A stretch of 64,000 nt of DNA from positions 62,001-126,000 of the forward strand of contig NZ_LKHP01000005.1 of NCBI RefSeq assembly GCF_001440545.1. Reading direction: 5' to 3'. Source of the stretch: Caloramator mitchellensis (lineage in GTDB: Bacteria > Bacillota > Clostridia > Clostridiales > Caloramatoraceae). The translations under genes were made by a program, and so were the position numbers. The number at the start of each line of letters is the position of its first letter. The stretch's first letter is position 1. Shown here one piece after another: positions 1 to 8,254 of the stretch. Under the pieces are notes generated by a model. It saw nothing but the letters and a program-made list of their open reading frames with translations, was not told the origin of the DNA and did no database searches.

Positions 1-1038
1 CGAAATACACGTAAGATAAAAGTTGGAAATATTTTTGTAGGCGGAGATAGTCCAGTTACAATTCAATCCATGACAAATACTAAGACTTATGATGTGAAGT
101 CGACCGTAAAACAAATAAAGGAATTAGAAAATGCGGGTTGTGATATTATAAGGGTAGCTGTTCCGGATATTGAATCTGCTGAAGCAATTAAGCATATTAA
201 GAAACAAATTGGTATTCCAATAGTAGCTGATATTCATTTTGACTATCAACTTGCAATAAAAGCTATTGAAAACGGTGCGGATAAAATAAGAATAAATCCT
301 GGCAATATTGGCGGAGAAAGCAAAATATTAGAGGTTGTTAATGCAGCTAAATATTACAATATCCCAATAAGAGTTGGTGTTAATTCTGGTTCTTTAGAAA
401 AGGAGTTGCTTGAAAAATATAAAAGGCCAACGAGCGAGGCACTGGTAGAAAGTGCCCTCAAGAATGTAAATTTACTCGAAAAGTTCGGTTTTGAAGATAT
501 AATTATTTCAGTTAAGTCGTCAAATGTATTAGAAAATATAGAAACATATAGATTATTATCCTCAAGAACAAATTATCCGCTACATTTAGGTTTAACAGAG
601 GCTGGAACAATACTATCAGGAACTATAAAATCCTCAATTGGTATTGGAGTGCTTTTATTAGAGGGAATAGGTGATACAATAAGAGTTAGCTTGACAGATG
701 AACCTTTGAATGAAATTAAGGTTGCAAAGGAAATATTAAAAACAGTTGGATTGAGAAACGGAATTGAAATCATTTCATGTCCAACATGTGGCAGAACAAG
801 CATTGATTTGATAAAATTAGCTCAGGAGGCAAATTTAAGACTTTCGAAGGTGGATAAGCCAATTAAGGTAGCTATTATGGGTTGTGCAGTAAATGGACCT
901 GGAGAAGCAAGAGAAGCGGACATTGGTATTGCAGCAGGGATAGGAGAAGGGCTCATTTTTAAAAAAGGACAGATAATAAAAAAGGTAAAAGAGGATGAAT
1001 TGTTGGATTCGCTTATTGAAGAAATAAATAAAATTTAG
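1..1038 (+). CDS. ispG: 4-hydroxy-3-methylbut-2-enyl-diphosphate synthase IspG (5' end outside window)
   Basis: IspG converts MEcPP to HMBPP in the non-mevalonate isoprenoid pathway, using a [4Fe-4S] cluster and reductant. The reading frame is open from base 1 and already encodes the typical N-terminal stretch RKIKVG...VTIQSMTNT, so the gene starts just upstream and only a few codons are missing. Counting from the Met at base 70, the Cys ligand motif CPTCGR lies near residue 236 and the third Cys, in MGCAVNGPGEA, near residue 275. Both fit the clostridial short form without the large central insert. The next gene begins 14 nt after the stop. Family assignment is very secure. Confidence 0.95.
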   Translation, partial: RNTRKIKVGNIFVGGDSPVTIQSMTNTKTYDVKSTVKQIKELENAGCDIIRVAVPDIESAEAIKHIKKQIGIPIVADIHFDYQLAIKAIENGADKIRINPGNIGGESKILEVVNAAKYYNIPIRVGVNSGSLEKELLEKYKRPTSEALVESALKNVNLLEKFGFEDIIISVKSSNVLENIETYRLLSSRTNYPLHLGLTEAGTILSGTIKSSIGIGVLLLEGIGDTIRVSLTDEPLNEIKVAKEILKTVGLRNGIEIISCPTCGRTSIDLIKLAQEANLRLSKVDKPIKVAIMGCAVNGPGEAREADIGIAAGIGEGLIFKKGQIIKKVKEDELLDSLIEEINKI

Positions 1039-1052
1039 CTCAGGGGGATTAC

Positions 1053-1682
1053 ATGATGAAGGCAGTTTGTATAATACCAGCTTATAATGAAGAAAAAACA
1101 ATCGCTGATGTTATAGATGTTGTAAAAAGCGTTGATATAATCAATAAGGTGATTGTAGTAAGCGATGGTTCAACTGACAATACTGCAACAATTGCAAGAA
1201 ATCATGGTGCTATTGTTTATGAACTTAAAGAAAACAAGGGTAAAGGTGCTGCAGTAAAAATTGGAGTAGATAATGCTGATTCTGAATTAATACTTTTGCT
1301 TGATGCTGATTTAATTGGACTTACTAAAGAACATGTAGTTGACCTTTTAAATCCAGTTTTAAGGGATGAAGCTGATATGACTATTGGAATTTTTGCTAAA
1401 GGAAGATTTGCAACAGATTTAGCGCAGTTTGTAGCCCCGCATTTATCGGGTCAAAGAGCAGTTAAAAAAGAAATAATAACTAAGATTAATAACATTGATA
1501 TAACAAGATACGGTATTGAAGTGGCACTGACTAAATCTGTTGAGAGGGAAGGATATAGGGTTGTAAACGTAGAATTAAAGGATTTGACCCATATAATGAA
1601 AGAAGAAAAACTTGGATTTAGGAAGGGATTTGCAGCAAGAATGAAGATGTATTGGGATATTTTAAGATGCTTAAAAATGTAG
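1053..1682 (+). CDS. Family 2 glycosyltransferase
   Basis: A 209-residue GT-A fold glycosyltransferase. The N-terminus reads VCIIPAYNEEKTI, followed by VVSDGSTDNT for nucleotide-sugar binding and LLLDADL as the DxD-like metal site near residue 84. It has no membrane segment and is short, so it resembles the catalytic domain of dolichyl-phosphate-mannose-synthase-like or glucosyl-phosphoglycerate-synthase-like enzymes. Donor and acceptor cannot be read from sequence. ATGATG offers two starts, and a GGGGG ribosome-binding site at about 1042 fits the first. It lies between ispG and polC, with 14- and 18-nt gaps, so it is probably cotranscribed. In many Clostridia ispG and polC are direct neighbours. 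Confidence 0.8.
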   Translation: MMKAVCIIPAYNEEKTIADVIDVVKSVDIINKVIVVSDGSTDNTATIARNHGAIVYELKENKGKGAAVKIGVDNADSELILLLDADLIGLTKEHVVDLLNPVLRDEADMTIGIFAKGRFATDLAQFVAPHLSGQRAVKKEIITKINNIDITRYGIEVALTKSVEREGYRVVNVELKDLTHIMKEEKLGFRKGFAARMKMYWDILRCLKM

Positions 1683-1700
1683 CTGGTAGGTGGTTAACTA

Positions 1701-4700
1701 ATGCTAAAACCATTATATGAGGTCTTAGGAAAAAAAGTAGATGATTATAGGAATGTTTACGTAAAAAAGATTATGGTAAATAAAACTGAGGGGAAGATAG
1801 ATGTTTTTTTGAAATCCAACTTCAAATTAACTGAAGATAGGAAGTCTGAAATCAGCAATTTCTTATCCCAAAAATTGGGATTGAATACTGGAATACAAAT
1901 ATATGTAGATGAAATGGATAAAGAAGTATTAAAGCTAAGCGAATTGAGCAATGATGTATACAAAAAAATAATAATTGATGCTTTAGATGAAAGTCCAGCC
2001 ATAGCTTCCCTTCTTGTTAATTCAGAATATTATATTGAGGATGAAGAGCTTCATATTGTTATAAACAATGCTTTTAGTCACAACTTGTTGCAAACTAAAA
2101 GAGTGGATGTATTTTTATCAAATTACATCCAAAAATTTTTTGAGTGCAAATTAAATGTTGTTTTTGATTTGAAAGAAATTGACCTAAATAATTACTTAAT
2201 TCAGAAGGACCAAGAGGATAAAGATTTAATATTAAAATCTGTAACTAAACAGAAAAATGAAATTAAAGAAGTAAATAAGAATGAAGTAATTAAGGAAGAT
2301 AATTCAAATACGCTTTATGGGCGAAAGTTTGAAGGTGATGAGGTTAAAATAATTTCATTAAATCAAAATTCTGGGACGGTAATCGTTAAAGGTGAGATAT
2401 TTAAGATAGATTTTTTGGAAACCAAAAATGGCAACGTGATTATAACAATGTATATAACAGATTATACATCCTCTATTGCAGTTAAAATGTTTACAAAACC
2501 CAATAAATTAGACGAATTGAAAAACAAATTAACTACAGGATTGTGGATTAAGGTTCAGGGCGAGGTAAAGGACGACCCATTTTTAAGGGAATTAGCTATA
2601 ATGGCTAAGTCTATTGAAAAAATTATAATCGAAAGAAGGATGGACAACGCTGCTCAAAAAAGAGTGGAACTTCATTTGCATACACAGATGAGCGCTATGG
2701 ATGCTGTAGCGTCTGCTAAATCGCTTATTAAAAGAGCAAAGGAATGGGGGCATAAGGCAATCGCAATTACTGACCATGGCGTTGTTCAGGCTTTTCCTGA
2801 AGCAATGGATGCTGCTGCATCAAATGGAGTAAAGATAATTTATGGTGTAGAAGGTTATTTAGTTAACGACGGTGAACCATTGATATTAAGAACTCAAAAT
2901 ACTTCTATAGAAGATGAATTTGTGGTATTTGATATTGAGACCACTGGATTTAATCCAAATAAGGAAGAAATAACCGAAATTGGAGCAGTTAAGATAAAGA
3001 ATTTTAAAATTATAGATAAATTTTCTGCTCTTATAAATCCGGGAAAAAAATTGCCAGATGAAATAGTTAAGCTTACCGGTATAACCGATGAAATGCTAAA
3101 AGATCAGCCAACAATAGATGTTGTTCTTCCTATGTTTTTAGAATTCATAGGAAAATCACCTGTAGTGGCGCATAATGCTAAGTTTGATACAAGCTTTATT
3201 AAGGAGAAGGCAAGAAAACTAAACTTAAAATTTGAAAATACAATAATAGATACTCTAACTCTTTCAAGGTGGCTTTTAAGGGACTTAAAGAAGCATAAAT
3301 TAAATATTATTGCAGAACATCTTGGGATTAAACTTGAAAACCATCACAGAGCAGTTGATGATGCTGAGGCAACAGCTCAAATTTTCATAAAGTTTTTAAA
3401 TATGCTTAAGGAAAGAAATGCTGTAACTTTAGAAGATATAAACAGATTATATCTTGAAAATATAGACATAAAAAAAGCTGAATTGTATCATGTTATTATA
3501 TTAGCAAAAAACTATACTGGACTTAGGAATTTATATAAAATAATATCAAAGTCGCATATTGAATATTTTAACAAAAGACCAAGGATTCCCAAAAGCTTAA
3601 TTGAAAGTATGAGGGATGGACTTATTATCGGTTCTGCTTGCGAAGCTGGTGAACTTTACAGGGCGCTGCTTAACGGAGCAAATGATAGCGATATAGAAAA
3701 AATTGTAAAGTTCTACGACTATCTAGAAATTCAGCCAAGACAGAACAACTATTATCTGTTAGAAGAAGGCAAAGTTGAGAATGAGGATGCATTATTAGAA
3801 TTAAATAAAAAAATAGTTGAACTTGGAGATAAATATGGCAAATTAGTTGTGGCTACGGGAGACGTTCACTTTTTAGACCCTTACGATGAATATTTTAGAA
3901 GAATATTAATGTATGGTCAGGGATATTCAGATGCTGATAACCAGGCTCCTTTATATTTTAAAACAACCGATGAAATGCTTGAAGAATTCAGTTATTTAGG
4001 CGAAGAAAAAGCCTATGAAGTTGTAATTAAAAATACAAACTTAATTGCCGATGAAGTTGAAGAAATAAAACCTATACCAGATGAAACTTTCCCTCCCAAA
4101 ATAGAAGGAGCTGAAGAAGATATAAGAAATATGACACTTTCAAAAGCTCATTCGATATATGGAGAAAATCTTCCGGAGGTAGTGCAAAAAAGACTGGATA
4201 AAGAATTGAATTCTATAATCAACAACGGTTATGCAGTTATGTATCTAATTGCCCATAAACTTGTTAAAAAGTCGTTAGATGATGGTTATCTCGTTGGTTC
4301 AAGAGGTTCAGTAGGTTCATCATTTGTTGCCACAATGTGTGACATAACTGAAGTTAATCCATTACCACCACATTACGTATGTCCTAAATGCAAGAATTCC
4401 GAATTTATATTGGATGGAAGCATAGGTTCGGGTGCCGATCTACCTGATAAGATATGTCCAAATTGTGGTGAAAAATACGACAAAGATGGACACGATATAC
4501 CATTTGAAGTGTTCCTTGGATTTGAAGGAGACAAAGAACCTGATATAGATTTAAACTTTTCAGGAGAGTATCAGCCGGTTGCACATAAATATACAGAAGA
4601 ACTATTTGGAAAAGGCCATGTCTTTAGAGCAGGAACAATAGGAACTATAGCCGAGAAAACTGCTTTTGGATTTGTGAAAAATTATCTGGATGAACACAAT

Positions 4701-5960
4701 ATAAGAGTTTCTCAGGCAGAAATTGAAAGGCTTGTGAAGGGATGCACAGGAGTTAAAAGAACAACTGGCCAACATCCTGGCGGAGTTATGGTTGTTCCAC
4801 GCGATAACGAAATTTATGAGTTTACACCTGTCCAAAAACCAGCTGATGACCCCGATTCTGATGTTATTACAACTCATTTTGATTACCACTCAATTAGTGG
4901 TAGATTATTAAAACTTGACATATTAGGCCACGACGACCCGACAGTTTTAAGAATGCTACAGGACTTGACTGGAATAGATCCAAGAAAAATACCACTTGGA
5001 GATGAAAATGTCCTTAAGTTGTTTACATCAACCGAACCGCTTGGTATAAGTAGCCAAGATTTAAACTGTGATGTTGGAACATTAGGGCTCCCTGAATTTG
5101 GAACTAAATTTGTAAGGCAAATGCTTATCGATACCCAACCTAAAACTTTTGCCGAATTGGTTAGAATTTCAGGTTTGTCTCATGGAACGGATGTTTGGTT
5201 AAACAACGCACAGGATATAATAAAAAATGGATATGCAACATTAAAGGATGTAATTTCAACAAGAGACGATATAATGGTTTATTTAATATATAGAGGATTA
5301 AATCCCAAAACTGCATTTAACATTATGGAAAGGGTTAGAAAAGGAAAAGGACTTAGGCAAGAAGACATCGATGAAATGAAAAAGTTCAACGTTCCTGAGT
5401 GGTATATTGAAAGTTGTAATAAGATCAAGTATATGTTCCCAAAAGGTCATGCTGTTGCATATGTTATGATGGCCGTTAGAATAGCTTATTTTAAGGTTTA
5501 TTATCCTGAAGCTTTTTACGCAACCTATTTTACAGTTAGGGCTGATGATTTTGATGCTGATTTGATTGTTAAGGGAGAAAAGGCAATTAGAAACAAGATT
5601 AGAGAAATAGAGATGATGGGTAATAATGTAACTCAAAAGGATAAGGGTCTCTTGACCGTATTGGAAATTGCCCTCGAGATGTATTTAAGAGGTCTTAAAT
5701 TTGTCCCAGTTAATCTATACAAATCTGATTCTACTAGGTTCTTGATTACACAGGATGGAATATTGCCTCCATTTAAGTCACTACAAGGTGTTGGTGAGGC
5801 AGCAGCAAGGTCGATTGTAGCAGCAAGAGGAGAGGGACCTTTTTTGTCAATAGAAGATTTAAGATTAAGGAGTAAGGCATCAAAAACTGTAATAGATATA
5901 CTTCAACGGCATGGTTGTTTAAATGAACTTCCAGAAACTAATCAACTTTCAATGTTTTAG
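1701..5960 (+). CDS. polC: DNA polymerase III alpha subunit, PolC type
   Basis: Replicative Gram-positive DNA polymerase with built-in proofreading, 1419 residues, the normal family length. Domains in order: N-terminal domain and OB fold (to about 310), first half of PHP (HLH near 325), inserted DEDDh exonuclease (FDIETTGFNP near 410, later HNAKFDTSF), second half of PHP, then the polymerase core. The core has GSRGSVGSS near 864, a CPKC...CPNC zinc finger from about 893 and the catalytic PDIDLNF near 946. A helix-hairpin-helix-like segment (GVGEAAARSIV) lies near the C-terminus. The start ATG follows AGGTGG. The gene is intact and ends before a strong hairpin at 6020. Confidence 0.98.
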   Translation: MLKPLYEVLGKKVDDYRNVYVKKIMVNKTEGKIDVFLKSNFKLTEDRKSEISNFLSQKLGLNTGIQIYVDEMDKEVLKLSELSNDVYKKIIIDALDESPAIASLLVNSEYYIEDEELHIVINNAFSHNLLQTKRVDVFLSNYIQKFFECKLNVVFDLKEIDLNNYLIQKDQEDKDLILKSVTKQKNEIKEVNKNEVIKEDNSNTLYGRKFEGDEVKIISLNQNSGTVIVKGEIFKIDFLETKNGNVIITMYITDYTSSIAVKMFTKPNKLDELKNKLTTGLWIKVQGEVKDDPFLRELAIMAKSIEKIIIERRMDNAAQKRVELHLHTQMSAMDAVASAKSLIKRAKEWGHKAIAITDHGVVQAFPEAMDAAASNGVKIIYGVEGYLVNDGEPLILRTQNTSIEDEFVVFDIETTGFNPNKEEITEIGAVKIKNFKIIDKFSALINPGKKLPDEIVKLTGITDEMLKDQPTIDVVLPMFLEFIGKSPVVAHNAKFDTSFIKEKARKLNLKFENTIIDTLTLSRWLLRDLKKHKLNIIAEHLGIKLENHHRAVDDAEATAQIFIKFLNMLKERNAVTLEDINRLYLENIDIKKAELYHVIILAKNYTGLRNLYKIISKSHIEYFNKRPRIPKSLIESMRDGLIIGSACEAGELYRALLNGANDSDIEKIVKFYDYLEIQPRQNNYYLLEEGKVENEDALLELNKKIVELGDKYGKLVVATGDVHFLDPYDEYFRRILMYGQGYSDADNQAPLYFKTTDEMLEEFSYLGEEKAYEVVIKNTNLIADEVEEIKPIPDETFPPKIEGAEEDIRNMTLSKAHSIYGENLPEVVQKRLDKELNSIINNGYAVMYLIAHKLVKKSLDDGYLVGSRGSVGSSFVATMCDITEVNPLPPHYVCPKCKNSEFILDGSIGSGADLPDKICPNCGEKYDKDGHDIPFEVFLGFEGDKEPDIDLNFSGEYQPVAHKYTEELFGKGHVFRAGTIGTIAEKTAFGFVKNYLDEHNIRVSQAEIERLVKGCTGVKRTTGQHPGGVMVVPRDNEIYEFTPVQKPADDPDSDVITTHFDYHSISGRLLKLDILGHDDPTVLRMLQDLTGIDPRKIPLGDENVLKLFTSTEPLGISSQDLNCDVGTLGLPEFGTKFVRQMLIDTQPKTFAELVRISGLSHGTDVWLNNAQDIIKNGYATLKDVISTRDDIMVYLIYRGLNPKTAFNIMERVRKGKGLRQEDIDEMKKFNVPEWYIESCNKIKYMFPKGHAVAYVMMAVRIAYFKVYYPEAFYATYFTVRADDFDADLIVKGEKAIRNKIREIEMMGNNVTQKDKGLLTVLEIALEMYLRGLKFVPVNLYKSDSTRFLITQDGILPPFKSLQGVGEAAARSIVAARGEGPFLSIEDLRLRSKASKTVIDILQRHGCLNELPETNQLSMF

Positions 5961-5961
5961 C

Positions 5962-5990
5962 TTGCAAAGTATAATTAACAATGGTATAAT
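5962..5990 (+). promoter_or_regulatory. Candidate sigma-A promoter for the rimP-nusA-infB operon
   Basis: TTGCAA (5962-5967) and TATAAT (5985-5990) are separated by exactly 17 nt, directly after the polC stop. The predicted start near 5997 lies upstream of the hairpin at 6020-6044, so transcripts from here must pass that hairpin before reaching rimP at 6107. Confidence 0.6.
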
Positions 5991-6019
5991 TTACTTTAGA
6001 CGTAATAATACTTTGTAAA

Positions 6020-6050
6020 AAAGAGTGGGCATAAACCCACTCTTTGTATT
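6020..6050 (+). terminator. Terminator or attenuator hairpin between polC and rimP
   Basis: A perfect 10-bp stem, AAAGAGTGGG (6020-6029) with CCCACTCTTT (6035-6044), has a 5-nt loop and is followed by a mixed T-rich tail. It would terminate polC transcripts. Because a good promoter sits just before it, it may also attenuate the nusA operon. Confidence 0.65.
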
Positions 6051-6106
6051 TATGTATACATAGGTATTTATATACAAACAATAGATTAAAGAAAGGTGGG
6101 AAGCAC

Positions 6107-6562
6107 ATGGATAACAAAAAGATTATAGAGATTGTTGAGAAATTAGCAAGACCAATTGCAGAGTCTTTTGGTCTAGAAGTTGTTGATGTTCAATTTGTTA
6201 AGGAAAACAACGAATGGTTTTTGAGAGTATTTATCGATAAAGAAGAAGGAATAACAATTGATGATTGCACAAATGTAAGTAGAAGGCTTAGCGACAAACT
6301 TGATGAAATAGATCCTATTAGCGTTAGTTATTATCTTGAAGTATCATCGCCAGGTATTAATAGACCATTGAAAAACGATAAGGACTTTAAAAGATTTATT
6401 AACCACAATATTAAAATTAAATTATTCGAAGCTATTAACGGTAAAAAAGTGTTAAAAGGTCTTTTAGAGGATTATAGGGACGGTAAAATCTTATTAAACG
6501 TAGACGGTGAAAAAATTGAAATAGAAAGAAATAAAATTTCTTTAGCTAATTTAAATGATTAA
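6107..6562 (+). CDS. rimP: Ribosome maturation factor RimP
   Basis: RimP assists 30S subunit maturation. The protein has 151 residues, with the N-terminal alpha/beta domain (KIIEIVEKLARPIAESFGLEVVDVQ) and the conserved YYLEVSSPGINRPL segment followed by the C-terminal SH3-like domain. ATG 6107 was chosen because GAAAGGTGGG lies just upstream and translation from it matches the family N-terminus. The frame stays open upstream to 6044, but that extension has no family similarity and overlaps the hairpin. First gene of the nusA-infB operon, 12 nt before nusA. Confidence 0.95.
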   Translation: MDNKKIIEIVEKLARPIAESFGLEVVDVQFVKENNEWFLRVFIDKEEGITIDDCTNVSRRLSDKLDEIDPISVSYYLEVSSPGINRPLKNDKDFKRFINHNIKIKLFEAINGKKVLKGLLEDYRDGKILLNVDGEKIEIERNKISLANLND

Positions 6563-6574
6563 GGAGGGGTTTGA

Positions 6575-7633
6575 GTGAATACTGTTGAATTGATTGAAGC
6601 TTTAAAAGAAATAGTTAAAGAAAAGGGAATTGATGAAGATTTTATATTTCAGGCACTGGAAGCAGCGTTGGTTTCAGCCTATAAGAAAAACTATGGCACC
6701 TCACAAAATGTAAAGGTTGCAATAAACAGAACGACCGGGGAAATACATGTTTATGCACAAAAGAAAGTAGTTGAAGAGATAACAAACGATTTGTTGGAAG
6801 TGAGCTTAGAAGATGCCAAAAAAATAAATCCTATATATGAACTTGAGGATATTGTTGATTTTGAAGTTACTCCTAAGGACTTTGGTAGAGTAGCAGCACA
6901 GACAGCTAAGCAAAGCGTTGTTCAAAAAATAAGAGAGGCAGAACGTGAAATATTGTTTAAAGAATTTGTAGAAAAGGAAAATGATATTATTTCTGGTATG
7001 GTTCAAAAAATAGAAAGGATTAAGGATACAAGTAAATACAATGTCATAGTAGAACTTGGTAAAATTGAAACAATTTTACCGCCACCTGAACAAATACCCA
7101 ATGAGGATTATAATCAGGGAGATAGGCTAAAATTTTATATCACAGAAGTAAAAAGAACAAGCAAAGGTCCAAACATTGTAATTTCAAGAACTCATCCAGG
7201 CCTTGTTAAAAGATTATTTGAACTTGAAGTTCCTGAAATTTTCAACGGAGTGGTTGAAATAAAAAGCATTGCAAGAGAAGCAGGTTCAAGAACAAAAATT
7301 GCAGTTTACACAAGAGATGAAAATGTAGATCCAACGGGCGCCTGTGTAGGACCTAAGGGGGTTAGAGTTCAAAACGTTGTTAACGAGTTGAAGGGTGAAA
7401 AAATTGACATTGTAAAATGGAGTAAGGACCCTGCCGAATATATTGCAAATGCACTAAGCCCTGCAAAGGTTGTTAGCGTTGAAATTAACGAAGAAGAAAG
7501 AAATGCAAAGGTAGTAGTTCCTGATTATCAACTATCATTAGCGATAGGCAAGGAAGGACAAAATGCAAGACTTGCTGCAAAATTAACTGGTTGGAAGATA
7601 GATATTAAAAGCGAATCCCAGGCAAAAGTCTGA
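6575..7633 (+). CDS. nusA: Transcription termination/antitermination factor NusA
   Basis: NusA binds RNA polymerase and nascent RNA and modulates pausing, termination and antitermination. At 352 residues it is the short Firmicutes form without the C-terminal acidic repeats of enterobacteria. The N-terminal polymerase-binding domain covers about 1-125, an S1 domain about 135-200, then KH1 and KH2 (DPTGACVGPKGVRVQNV and VPDYQLSLAIGKEGQNARLA). The start codon is GTG, set by a strong AAGGAGGGG at 6561. It is cotranscribed with rimP and rnpM. Confidence 0.97.
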   Translation: MNTVELIEALKEIVKEKGIDEDFIFQALEAALVSAYKKNYGTSQNVKVAINRTTGEIHVYAQKKVVEEITNDLLEVSLEDAKKINPIYELEDIVDFEVTPKDFGRVAAQTAKQSVVQKIREAEREILFKEFVEKENDIISGMVQKIERIKDTSKYNVIVELGKIETILPPPEQIPNEDYNQGDRLKFYITEVKRTSKGPNIVISRTHPGLVKRLFELEVPEIFNGVVEIKSIAREAGSRTKIAVYTRDENVDPTGACVGPKGVRVQNVVNELKGEKIDIVKWSKDPAEYIANALSPAKVVSVEINEEERNAKVVVPDYQLSLAIGKEGQNARLAAKLTGWKIDIKSESQAKV

Positions 7634-7653
7634 TTTTCAAAGGGAGTGGTTGT

Positions 7654-7920
7654 ATGAAGGTAAAAAAGGTCCCAATGAGAATGTGCCTTGGATGTCAGGA
7701 AATGAAGCCTAAAAAAGAGTTGATTAGAGTTGTTAGAAGCCCGGAAGGTGAAATAAATATAGATTTTACAGGTAAAAAAGCCGGAAGAGGAGCTTATATA
7801 TGCAAAGATGCTGCTTGTCTAGAAAAAGCTATTAAAGCAAAGAGATTTGACAGGGCTTTAGAGGTCAAAATTTCAGATGAAATTTATCTAAGGCTCAGGG
7901 AGGAATTAGATAATGAATAA
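7654..7920 (+). CDS. rnpM: YlxR family RNA-binding protein, RNase P modulator RnpM
   Basis: 88-residue YlxR protein. Visible marks are the N-terminal RMCLGCQEMKPKKELIRVVR, with its CxxC, and the signature GRGAYIC. The B. subtilis homologue binds the RNase P RNA and inhibits tRNA processing. That role is taken from the family, not from this sequence. It lies in its conserved place between nusA and the L7Ae-like gene, whose ATG overlaps its stop by 8 nt, suggesting translational coupling. A good AAAGGGAG site precedes the ATG. Confidence 0.92.
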   Translation: MKVKKVPMRMCLGCQEMKPKKELIRVVRSPEGEINIDFTGKKAGRGAYICKDAACLEKAIKAKRFDRALEVKISDEIYLRLREELDNE

Positions 7921-8254
7921 TCTTTATTCTTTTCTTGGGTTAATGCAAAGGGCAGGCAAATTGACATCTGGCGATGATGGTGTTGAGATTGATATAAAAA
8001 AAAGAAAAAGCTATTTAGTCATCATTGCTGAAGATGCAAGCGAGAATACTATGAAAAGATTTATGAATATGTGTGAAAATAATAATATTAGATTTGTTTT
8101 ATTTGGTCAAAAATCAAAAATAGGAAATTCTATTGGAAAATCTGCAAGAGCTGTCCTATCGATTAAGGATAAAAATTTTGCAGAAGGTTTTTTAAGTAAA
8201 CTTAATAGTGAAAACACTGGGGGTGAATCTATTGTCAATAATAAGAGTATATGA
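7913..8254 (+). CDS. L7Ae/L30e-like RNA-binding protein (YlxQ type)
   Basis: 113-residue protein of the L7Ae/L30e/S12e/Gadd45 fold, matching B. subtilis YlxQ by position and N-terminus ([19 protein letters not shown]). The central [12 protein letters not shown] is the usual kink-turn-binding helix/strand region. Ribosome association is expected from the family, but the exact target is not known. The start overlaps the rnpM stop and its own 3' end overlaps the infB start by 23 nt, so the three genes are tightly coupled. The last 20 or so residues are poorly conserved and seem to result from the overlap. Confidence 0.9.
   Translation: MNNLYSFLGLMQRAGKLTSGDDGVEIDIKKRKSYLVIIAEDASENTMKRFMNMCENNNIRFVLFGQKSKIGNSIGKSARAVLSIKDKNFAEGFLSKLNSENTGGESIVNNKSI

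Noticed and set aside
6044-6106. N-terminal extension of RimP
   Set aside because: It starts inside a terminator stem, lacks a ribosome-binding site and does not match the family.
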